From the NCBI GenBank assembly GCA_000421085.1, contig ATWE01000002.1:310001-374000 (forward strand): a DNA stretch of 64,000 nt. Reading direction: 5' to 3'. A program made the position numbers and the translations under genes. Positions 47,531 through 54,875 of the stretch are shown here, piece after piece (positions within the stretch are counted from its first letter, which is position 1; the number at the start of each line of letters is the position of its first letter). The notes beneath the pieces were generated by a model that was given only the letters and a program-made list of their open reading frames with translations, ran no database searches and was not told the origin of the DNA. This stretch comes from Ensifer sp. USDA 6670 (GTDB lineage: Bacteria; Pseudomonadota; Alphaproteobacteria; Rhizobiales; Rhizobiaceae).

Positions 47531-48430
47531 TTACACGCTTTTCCCGGATGTGCTCTCGCGCCAGGCGAGGACCGGCGCCACGGCTTCGCGAAGCGCCGCA
47601 AGATCCGTCTCTTCGACCTTCCGGAAGGGGCGTCTCGAGGGGCCTCCGGGAAGCCCCATGATGCCGAGCAGCGCCTTGGACCCCGGCATGACGCCGACCT
47701 TGATCAGCACCTGGATCACGCGGTTCGCCATGGCCTGCAGCCGCCGGGCCTCCTCGATCCGCCCAGCCGCTACGCAGGACCTGAGCGCGACGAACAGATC
47801 TCCCATGAAATTATAGGTGGTGCCTATCGCGCCCTGAGCACCCATCGCGAAACCGGCCAGGCACATTTCATCATAGCCATTGTAGACAATGGCGTGGGGC
47901 ACTGCATGCCGGATGCGTTCGAGCTGGAACATGTCGCTCGACGTATGCTTGATGCCGATGATGTTGGGATGCGAGAGAAGCTCGACAAGTTCCGGCAAGG
48001 TGAAGCCGCTGGTGCGGGCGGGGAAGTTATAGACGATCAAAGGCAGGGCCGATGCATCGGCCAGCTCCCGGTAATGCGCCATGACTTCGGGCCGGGAGAA
48101 GTCGTAGTAGAAGGGCGGGATGGCCGAGATCGCCTGGTAGCCCGATTTGGCCGCATGCTGCGAAAGCCTCAGCGCATCTCTCGTTGCGATCGTGCCTACA
48201 TGAGCGATCAGCTTCAGGCGGCCGGACGCGGCGGCGGCAACGTCGGAGAGGTAGTCCGCGCGCTCGTCGAGCGACTGCAGCATCGCTTCGCCGGAGCTGC
48301 CGCCGACATAGACTCCGTCGATGCCGAGCCGGACCTGAAAATCGACGAGCGCGCCGACGGCCTGCCGGTCGATGCTTTCGTCTGCGGAAAACGGGGTAAG
48401 GAGGGCCGAATAGATCCCTTCGAGTTTCAT
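47531..48430 (-). CDS. DapA-family class I aldolase, N-acetylneuraminate-lyase-like
   Basis: 299 residues, TIM barrel. YSALLTPFSADESIDRQAVG and VYVGGSSGEAML resemble NanA more than DapA. The Schiff-base Lys is in NIIGIKHTSSD, the catalytic Tyr in LPLIVYNFPARTSGF, and QGAIGTTYNFMGD is also NanA-like. ATG 48430 removes a poorly supported leader. The operon has a second family member, a TRAP transporter and a GntR regulator, like acid-sugar catabolic loci. Sialic acid is possible but nanE and nanK are absent; other 2-keto-3-deoxy acids are equally open. Confidence 0.85.
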   Translation of the reverse strand: MKLEGIYSALLTPFSADESIDRQAVGALVDFQVRLGIDGVYVGGSSGEAMLQSLDERADYLSDVAAAASGRLKLIAHVGTIATRDALRLSQHAAKSGYQAISAIPPFYYDFSRPEVMAHYRELADASALPLIVYNFPARTSGFTLPELVELLSHPNIIGIKHTSSDMFQLERIRHAVPHAIVYNGYDEMCLAGFAMGAQGAIGTTYNFMGDLFVALRSCVAAGRIEEARRLQAMANRVIQVLIKVGVMPGSKALLGIMGLPGGPSRRPFRKVEETDLAALREAVAPVLAWRESTSGKSV

Positions 48431-48443
48431 CTTATGATCGCTT

Positions 48444-49379
48444 TCACTGACTCGTGGAAAAAAGCTCGGGCAATTGGCGGCGGGCAGCGGTGCCAAGCTC
48501 GATCACCGCTTCACCGGGGGCGGAACTATAGGGCCAGAGCAACTCCGGCCCGATTGGGCACCAGCGGCCGGCTGCGGCCATCGCCTTGTCGAGCGCGGCG
48601 TTGGAAAGGCCATAGCGCGCGGCAAGCGGCCGGACATGCTCGTTCATGAAGGCGACGACGCGGGCCTCGAAGGCAAGAGCGCCCGCCGGATCCTCCCGAA
48701 GCTGACGCCACCACCTGACGGCGCCGGCGGGGCTCAGGCAGGCAACATTTGAATAGGAGCCGCGGCCGCCCGCGAGGCAGCCGCTCGCCATGAAATGTCC
48801 GGGAATGAAGACGGCGAGATCCGGCAGCTTGCGACGAAGCTCCTCGTACCAGATTTCGTCGCCGCCCGGCAGTTTGGCCCCGATGAGCATGGGGAGCCCG
48901 GTCTTTAGCCTTGCGATCTCGTCAAGGTTCAGCCGGCGCTTGGCATGAGGCGGGTTATAGAGGATCATCGGAATGTCGGGCGCCGTTGCCGCCATGCCGA
49001 CGAAAAAGTCCTCCGCCTCGTCATAGCTCGGCGCCCACCAGTCCGGCAGGGTGATCTGAACGGCATCGGGTTGCAGAGAGGCGACGCGGGCCAGGCGTTC
49101 GCGCGCGACCCGCCCATTCGAATGGGAAACGCCGATCTGGAACGGCAGGGCGGCGGAACAGCAAAACTCGGCTACCAGTTGGCTCAACCGGTCGAATTCG
49201 TCCTCCGTCTGGCTATGGAATTCGCCCGCGGTGCCGTTGGTGTAGACGCCCTGAATTCCGCTTTCGAGAAAAGCGGAAAGCTGCTCGTCCAAAGCGGACC
49301 ATTCGATTTCCCCTCGCCGGCCGACCGGCAGGAGTACTGCTCCCCATATGCCTTCGGGGGGCTTCGCCTGCAGGCTCAT
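48444..49379 (-). CDS. DapA-family lyase (second, divergent)
   Basis: 311 residues. GVYTNGTAGEFHSQTEDEF replaces the usual GxxGE loop sequence. The Schiff-base Lys is retained in PMLIGAKLPGGDE, and the Tyr in IPMILYNPPHAKR. It shares only the fold and these motifs with the neighbouring lyase, so it should have a different substrate or step. ATG overlaps the DctM stop by four bases, giving tight coupling to the transporter. Confidence 0.85.
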   Translation of the reverse strand: MSLQAKPPEGIWGAVLLPVGRRGEIEWSALDEQLSAFLESGIQGVYTNGTAGEFHSQTEDEFDRLSQLVAEFCCSAALPFQIGVSHSNGRVARERLARVASLQPDAVQITLPDWWAPSYDEAEDFFVGMAATAPDIPMILYNPPHAKRRLNLDEIARLKTGLPMLIGAKLPGGDEIWYEELRRKLPDLAVFIPGHFMASGCLAGGRGSYSNVACLSPAGAVRWWRQLREDPAGALAFEARVVAFMNEHVRPLAARYGLSNAALDKAMAAAGRWCPIGPELLWPYSSAPGEAVIELGTAARRQLPELFSTSQ

Positions 49380-50656
49380 CGGGCGGCTCCGAGCATCTGG
49401 TCGGGTATGAAGGTGACGAGTGCCGGAAAGACGATGATCAGCACCAGGACGACGATGAGCGGAACAAGAAGTGGCAGGATACCGCGTGCGAGCACGCCGA
49501 AGGGGATGTCGGCGACCTTGGAGACGACGAAGAGCGCCACGCCCATAGGCGGCGTCAATATGCCGATCATCAGGTTGAACACGACCATGACGCCGAAATG
49601 GACGGGATCCACCCCGAATTGGAGTGCGGTCGGGACCAGCACGGGGACGATGAGCAGCAGGATTGCCAGCGCCTCGATAAAGGTCCCGAGTGCAAGCAGC
49701 ATGAGGTTGACGAGGATCAGAAATGTCAGGGGGTCGTGCGCATAAGTGAGGAAGAACGTGGCGACGTGCTGGGGTACCTGCTCGCGTGCGATCACGTAGC
49801 CGAATAACGACACGCCCATGATGAGAAGTCCGACGGCAGCCGTATGGCTGACAGTCTCGCGCAGAACGGTCACGAGTTTGGCAAGGGTGATTTCACGGTA
49901 GACCACGACACCGAGGAAGAGGGCATAGCTGGCCGCGACCACCGCAGCCTCGGTCGGCGAGAACACCCCTGCAAAGATGCCGCCGATGATGATGAAGGGC
50001 GTGATGAGCGGAAGCAGCGCATGCCAGAAGGTGGACCATACCCGGCGAAAGCCGGCGCGCTGCGCGGTCGCATAGTTCCGGCGCCAGGCGATCACGTAGA
50101 CCATGATCATGAGCGAGGCCGCACAAAGAAGTCCCGGTACGATCCCTCCGAGAAAAAGGCCTCCTATCGAGGTATTGGCGATCACGCCATAGACCACGAG
50201 GGGAATGGAGGGCGGGATGAGCGGCCCTATGATTGCCGATGCGGCGGTGATCGAACCGGAAAACTGCTCGTCATAGCCGGCGTCGCGCATGGCCTTGATC
50301 TCAAGCTGACCAAGGCCGGCGGCATCGGCGACGGCAGAGCCGGACATGCCGGAAAACAGCACGCTCGCCATGATGTTCACATGGCCGAGCCCGCCCCTGA
50401 TATGGCCGACAAGCGCCTTGGCGAAGTCGAAAATGCGCTCGGTCACCCCCGACAGATTCATCAATTGTGCGGTGAGGATGAAAAAGGGGACCGCAAGCAG
50501 CGGAAAGCTGTTGAGACCGGCGATCATGCGCTGGCCGGCAAAGTTCAGGCCCGTTCCCTGCCAAAGCATATAGGCGAGCGCAGCCACGATCAGCGTGAAT
50601 CCAACCGGCATGCCGGCAATCAGAAGGGCAAACCATCCGCCGAAGAGCGTCGCCAT
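49376..50656 (-). CDS. TRAP transporter large permease, DctM family
   Basis: 426 residues, about 12 helices. Motifs: NSFPLLAVPFFILTAQLMNL, ASAIIGPLIPPSIPLVVYGV and HFGVMVVFNLMIGILTPPMG. It abuts the DctQ stop (TAGATG) and overlaps the lyase start by four bases. It carries the ion-coupled transport step for the substrate bound by the DctP protein at 51231. Confidence 0.95.
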   Translation of the reverse strand: MATLFGGWFALLIAGMPVGFTLIVAALAYMLWQGTGLNFAGQRMIAGLNSFPLLAVPFFILTAQLMNLSGVTERIFDFAKALVGHIRGGLGHVNIMASVLFSGMSGSAVADAAGLGQLEIKAMRDAGYDEQFSGSITAASAIIGPLIPPSIPLVVYGVIANTSIGGLFLGGIVPGLLCAASLMIMVYVIAWRRNYATAQRAGFRRVWSTFWHALLPLITPFIIIGGIFAGVFSPTEAAVVAASYALFLGVVVYREITLAKLVTVLRETVSHTAAVGLLIMGVSLFGYVIAREQVPQHVATFFLTYAHDPLTFLILVNLMLLALGTFIEALAILLLIVPVLVPTALQFGVDPVHFGVMVVFNLMIGILTPPMGVALFVVSKVADIPFGVLARGILPLLVPLIVVLVLIIVFPALVTFIPDQMLGAAR

Positions 50657-51175
50657 CTAGAGATACCTTTCGAACGGGGCGTCAACCGATGGACGGCGGC
50701 CGCCGAAAAGCAGCCGGACATCCCGCGCCATGACAAGCATGATCCGAACGGACGCGAGCAGGCCGAATACGGGCAAGGCGCCGTAAAGCCACGACTCCGG
50801 AACGGCGATCGCGATCGACATCACCTTGTGGGCGCGCACGGCCCCGAAGAAACCGTAGTAAACGAGAACGAGCAGCGCGGTGAGCACCAGGACATCCAGA
50901 AGGAGCCGCAGAAAGAGCTGCGCCCGCTCCGGGAGCATCCGCGGCATGATATCCATGGTGATATGCGTCCGTGAGGTGACGCCTTCTGCCGCGCCAAGCG
51001 CCACCAGCCAGACGAAGGCATAACGCGCAGCCTCCTCCGTCCAGAACATCGGATCATGGAAGACGAAACGGGTGACGATCTGCAGTGCGATCACGACGAA
51101 GGCGAAGACCAGCAGGATCGCGGCCAATGTCTCTTCGAAATGGGCAAAGCTTCGCCAGCGGCTTGGATTGGCCAT
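50657..51175 (-). CDS. TRAP transporter small permease, DctQ family
   Basis: 172 residues, four helices. Family features VTRFVFHDPMFWTEEAARYA and HITMDIMPRMLPERAQLF. It directly precedes DctM and follows the binding protein gene by 55 bases in the operon. Confidence 0.93.
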   Translation of the reverse strand: MANPSRWRSFAHFEETLAAILLVFAFVVIALQIVTRFVFHDPMFWTEEAARYAFVWLVALGAAEGVTSRTHITMDIMPRMLPERAQLFLRLLLDVLVLTALLVLVYYGFFGAVRAHKVMSIAIAVPESWLYGALPVFGLLASVRIMLVMARDVRLLFGGRRPSVDAPFERYL

Positions 51176-51230
51176 TGTGAACTCCCCGGAATGGAGGGCG
51201 CGGTCAGACTGTGGCCGCGCCTGCGGGTGG

Positions 51231-52202
51231 TTAACGGAGATCGAGCAGCGTCTTCACTGTGTCAGCACCGAACTTTGCGTCGAGATCGGCATAGACGGGC
51301 TTCATCGCCTCCTGGAACGCCGCCTTGTCGGGCTCCACCACGGTGATGCCGCGCTCGCGGAAATCGCTGACGAGGTTTGCTTCCTTGTCGCTCACCAGCT
51401 TGTCGTTGAGGGCGCCGCCCGCCTCGAATGCCTCCATCACGACCTTCTGATCGGCGGGCTCGAGCGCATTCCACGTGTCTTCCGACATGAGGATGACCTG
51501 GTCCTGCACCAGATGCCCGGTCAAGGAAACATGGGACTGCACCTCGGTGAATTTCATCGAGTCGATGATGGGAAGCGGGTTTTCCTGGCCGTCCACCTGA
51601 TTGGTCTGGAGCGCAAGATAGACCTCGGCGAATGCGACCGGCGTGGGGCTCGCGCCCATCGCCTTGGCCCAGGTAAGAAGCGGCGCGGAGTTCGGGACGC
51701 GCAGCTTCATGCCCGCGAAATCGGCAGGCTTTTCGATCGGTTTCTTTGCCGTCGTGTGCCGCGTTCCGAAGTACCAGGAGTCGACCATGCGCCACTTGTG
51801 CTCGGTGCGCATCTCGTCGACGATCCCCTTGCCCCAGTCGGAAGCGATGATCTTCTGAAGATGATCGAAGTCGCCAACGACATAGGCGGTGCTCGCCAAC
51901 ACGGCCCGTGGAACCCAGGCGTCCATGCCGCCGAACGGATTCAGTGTGAAGTCGAGCTCGCCGAGCGTCACCTGCTCCATCATCTCGGTGAATGTGCCGA
52001 GCTGAGAATTCGGGAAGATTTCCAGCGTCAGCCGGCCGCCCGATTTTTCCTTGATGATACGCGCAGCCTCGGTGACGCCCTCGAATTGCGGGTCCCCGGC
52101 AGTTCCCTGCATCCCCAGGCGCAATGTGCGCGCCTCTTGAGCCATGGTTTGCGACGCCATCAGCAGGCCCGCAAGCGCGAGCGAAATCAGTCCCGTTTTC
52201 AT
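51231..52202 (-). CDS. TRAP transporter solute-binding protein, DctP family
   Basis: 323 residues. Sec signal peptide (1-21, ending SQTMAQE). DctP features: GMKLRVPNSAPLLTWAKAMG (the Arg that binds carboxylate lies in LRVPN), PTPVAFAEVYLALQTNQVDG and QENPLPIIDSMKFTEVQ. This is the closely SiaP/DctP-like form, compatible with sugar acids. GGAGGAGC before ATG 52202 fixes the start. It is 28 bases after the GntR gene. Confidence 0.94.
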   Translation of the reverse strand: MKTGLISLALAGLLMASQTMAQEARTLRLGMQGTAGDPQFEGVTEAARIIKEKSGGRLTLEIFPNSQLGTFTEMMEQVTLGELDFTLNPFGGMDAWVPRAVLASTAYVVGDFDHLQKIIASDWGKGIVDEMRTEHKWRMVDSWYFGTRHTTAKKPIEKPADFAGMKLRVPNSAPLLTWAKAMGASPTPVAFAEVYLALQTNQVDGQENPLPIIDSMKFTEVQSHVSLTGHLVQDQVILMSEDTWNALEPADQKVVMEAFEAGGALNDKLVSDKEANLVSDFRERGITVVEPDKAAFQEAMKPVYADLDAKFGADTVKTLLDLR

Positions 52203-52230
52203 TGTTGCTCCTCCCATTATCGGCCCGATG

Positions 52231-52932
52231 CTATGGGCTCGTTTGCCTGTATTTGCGCGCCGCACTCTCCAGGTGCTCGCGCATGACCCGTCCGGCACGC
52301 TCGGGATCGCGGGCGCGGATGGCCTCCACGATCACCACGTGCTCCTCGAAACTCTCCCGGTTGGAAATCTCCGGCCTGGCCGGCAGAGGCCGCTGACCGA
52401 TCAGCCAATCCACGAACGCATCGTGGACCGCCACGAAAATGGGGTTCGAAACCATCTGGGTCAGCGTGCGGTGAAAGGCGACATCGCTGGCAGCAAAGGC
52501 GCGAGCCTTGCCGATCGCGGCCTCGTTGCGCGCCAGCGCGGCGTCGATCGCCTCGATCTGCTCCGCTGTCGCATGGGCCGCAAGATGGCGCGCGCATCCC
52601 TCTTCAAGGAACAGGCGCGCCTGCTCGAAATTGGCCACACCCTCCGGGCGCCCGAGCAGCATGCGCGCGGCGCCTGCAAGCGAAGACAGGAAGTGATCCG
52701 GCGTCGGCCGCGTGACTTTGGCACGCTCGCCCGTGCTGACCTTCACCAGCCCCATGCGCTCGAGGGCATAGAGCGCCTCGCGGATCGAAGGCCGCCCGAC
52801 CCCGAACAATTCCATCAGGTCTCGCTCGGAAGGAAGCGTCGTCCCCAGGGGATAGATCTCGTCGCGGATCATCTCCTCCAGTTTCAACCGGACTTCGTCG
52901 GAAAGCTTCTTGCGGACGGCGAGTGTGCTCAT
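52231..52932 (-). CDS. GntR family regulator, FCD subfamily (NanR/FadR-like)
   Basis: 233 residues. Winged helix at about 12-75 (LEEMIRDEIYPLGTTLPSER, ELFGVGRPSIREALYALERM), then the FCD domain with metal-binding His positions (DVAFHRTLTQM, HVVIVEAIRARD, VMREHLESA). It is the first gene of the minus-strand operon and so controls itself and the TRAP/lyase genes, probably through the palindrome in its own promoter. Confidence 0.93.
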   Translation of the reverse strand: MSTLAVRKKLSDEVRLKLEEMIRDEIYPLGTTLPSERDLMELFGVGRPSIREALYALERMGLVKVSTGERAKVTRPTPDHFLSSLAGAARMLLGRPEGVANFEQARLFLEEGCARHLAAHATAEQIEAIDAALARNEAAIGKARAFAASDVAFHRTLTQMVSNPIFVAVHDAFVDWLIGQRPLPARPEISNRESFEEHVVIVEAIRARDPERAGRVMREHLESAARKYRQTSP

Positions 52933-52939
52933 GGTGTGA

Positions 52940-52968
52940 TTGTTAAGGTGCTATACCACAAGAGTCAA
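52940..52968 (-). promoter_or_regulatory. Promoter of the GntR/TRAP/lyase operon with operator
   Basis: On the minus strand TTGACT (52963-52968), 17-base spacer, TAACAA (52940-52945). Inside the spacer GTGGTATAGCAC (52948-52959) is a 12-base palindrome with one mismatched pair, typical of FCD-type GntR sites. Autoregulation by the GntR protein is likely. Confidence 0.6.
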
Positions 52969-53068
52969 GAGAACCGCGCGGGCGCGCAGTAGGCGACCGG
53001 GCTTTGGCGCACGCAGCAGCGCGGCGCCACCTCTTCGCCGCGCCTGCGGGCTGCGGCGCTCACCTCAT

Positions 53069-53428
53069 TCAATGCCGACGAAGAAAATATCCGATCGCCA
53101 GGCCGAGTCCGGCAAGCAGCAGAATGGTTTGGAGAGGACGGCGAGGCTCGGCGGTAATCGGACGTTCGGCCGCGTACCGGGCATCCAGCGTATCGACGAC
53201 TCTCGTGTGCGGGCGATCGAAGCCGGAGGCGACTTGCGAATGCCAATGGCCGGCGGGATCCTGGAATTCGATGGCCTCGGTTGAGCCGGGAAGCTCATGA
53301 TGGCGCGCCGCGATCTCGGCTGCGGCCAGCGCATCGTCATGGGTGGGGAAGGTTTCGGAAAAGACGTCGTCTACCTTGTACGCCCAGCCCCCATCGTGTT
53401 CCACAATTTCATATCGTATCGTCGCCAT
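53069..53428 (-). CDS. Small DUF2188-like protein with C-terminal membrane helix
   Basis: 119 residues. The first 60 (RYEIVEHDGGWAYKVDDVFS, FPTHDDALAAAEIAARHHEL) resemble DUF2188-type small domains, followed by AIEFQDPAGHWHSQVASG. The C-terminus has one helix (PLQTILLLAGLGLAIGYF) ending RRH. ATG 53428 follows GGGAGCAGCG; upstream in-frame sequence is not protein-like. Function unknown. Confidence 0.75.
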   Translation of the reverse strand: MATIRYEIVEHDGGWAYKVDDVFSETFPTHDDALAAAEIAARHHELPGSTEAIEFQDPAGHWHSQVASGFDRPHTRVVDTLDARYAAERPITAEPRRPLQTILLLAGLGLAIGYFLRRH

Positions 53429-53528
53429 GGCGCTGCTCCCGTTTGAAGGAAGAAAACATCCGGCGCCTTGCTTGGTTCCCCAATTATCGGCATCCGCGAA
53501 GGCGCCACGGTGACGGGACATCCGGCTG

Positions 53529-53559
53529 TTCCGATCGCCGGTTATTCCGACCGCCGGTT
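53529..53559. repeat. Tandem 15-base direct repeat in a divergent promoter region
   Basis: TTCCGATCGCCGGTT and TTCCGACCGCCGGTT are separated by one base (period 16, one mismatch). They lie in the 307-base gap between the DUF2188-like gene and the TAXI binding protein gene. They may be regulator sites. Confidence 0.5.
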
Positions 53560-53735
53560 TGCAAAGTATTCCCCTTGCTTGATAAAGCGCATCGATCGTA
53601 ACATGCGCTGACGTGCCCTTCTGCGTGTAATACAAACTGCCGCTGCGACCTTTGCGCGTCCGGTTGGACGCGTGGCGCTGCAGGCATAGATCTCGGGACG
53701 GCTCAGTGGCACGCGAAGAATTATGGGAGAAATTG

Positions 53736-54719
53736 ATGAAACATGAACGGATTACCATGCGCGGAGCGCAAATCGCCGCTCTCTCGGCAGCACTGTTTTT
53801 CTCGGGCAGCGCCGCGGCGCAGCAGAAATTCGTGACGATCGGAACCGGCGGCGTTACCGGCGTCTATTATGCCGCGGGCGGCGCCATCTGCCGGCTTCTG
53901 AACAAGGACCGCAAGACGCACGGCATCCGCTGTTCGGTCGAATCCACCGGCGGATCGGCGTTCAACGTGAACACGATCAAGGAGGGCGAGCTCGACTTCG
54001 GCATGGCGCAGTCCGACGTCCAGTACAACGCCATGAAGGGCGAGGAATCGTTCAAGGAGGGCGGCCCGCATGCCGACCTCAGGGCGGTCTTCTCGATTCA
54101 TCCGGAGCCGTTCACCGTGCTGGCTCACCCGAACGCCGGCGTAACGAAGTTCGAAGACCTCAAGGGCAAGCGCTTCAATGTCGGCAATCCGGGTTCGGGA
54201 ACGCGCGCTTCCATGGAGCGCCTGCTCGGCGCCATGGGCTGGACGCTCGCAGACTTCTCGCTCGCATCCGAACTCAAGGCGGACGAGCATGGCCCGGCGC
54301 TCTGCGACGGCAAGATCGACGGCTTCTTCTACGGCGTCGGACACCCCTCCGCCAATATTCAGGATCCGACCACGACCTGTGCGGCGAAGCTGGTGCCGCT
54401 CACCGGCGAAGTCGTCGACAAGCTGGTCGCCGACAATCCCTATTACGCCAAGGCGACCATTCCGGGCGGCCTCTACAACAACAATCCGCAAGACACGGAA
54501 ACATTCGGCGTTCTGGCGACACTGGTCACCTCCGCCAATGTTCCGGAAGAGAGCGTCTACGCGCTGACGAAAGCGGTTTTCGAGAATTTTGACGAGTTCA
54601 AGTCGCTGCACCCGGCTTTCGCAAATCTCGAGCCCGCCAAGATGATCAAGGACGGCCTCTCGGCACCACTGCATCCGGGTGCGGAAAAATACTACAAGGA
54701 AAAGGGCTGGTTGAAGTAA
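53736..54719 (+). CDS. TAXI-family TRAP solute-binding protein
   Basis: 327 residues. Signal peptide (about 1-28, ending SAAAQQ). TAXI signatures: [54 protein letters not shown] and [24 protein letters not shown] proteins feed fused-permease TRAP systems, and such a permease follows. GGGAGA precedes ATG 53736. Substrates of the family include glutamate and other organic acids; not assigned here. Confidence 0.94.
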   Translation: MKHERITMRGAQIAALSAALFFSGSAAAQQKFVTIGTGGVTGVYYAAGGAICRLLNKDRKTHGIRCSVESTGGSAFNVNTIKEGELDFGMAQSDVQYNAMKGEESFKEGGPHADLRAVFSIHPEPFTVLAHPNAGVTKFEDLKGKRFNVGNPGSGTRASMERLLGAMGWTLADFSLASELKADEHGPALCDGKIDGFFYGVGHPSANIQDPTTTCAAKLVPLTGEVVDKLVADNPYYAKATIPGGLYNNNPQDTETFGVLATLVTSANVPEESVYALTKAVFENFDEFKSLHPAFANLEPAKMIKDGLSAPLHPGAEKYYKEKGWLK

Positions 54720-54739
54720 GCTTCGCCGTCTGACGTCAA

Positions 54740-54765
54740 CCGGCGGGCCAGAGTCGGCTCGCCGG
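54740..54765 (+). terminator. Hairpin between TAXI protein and TRAP permease
   Basis: CCGGCGGGCC and GGCTCGCCGG form a 10-base stem (one G-U) over a 6-base loop, 21 bases after the TAXI stop. A likely mRNA stabiliser for the binding protein, as in other operons of this window. Confidence 0.55.
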
Positions 54766-54875
54766 CAATATCGGCATGGGAGGGTGTCACGAGCGAACTT
54801 CAACAACGGAAGGTCGATGTCGACCTCGAGCAACTGGTCGCCGAAGCGGATACCGGCGGTCGCAACGCCAAAGGA

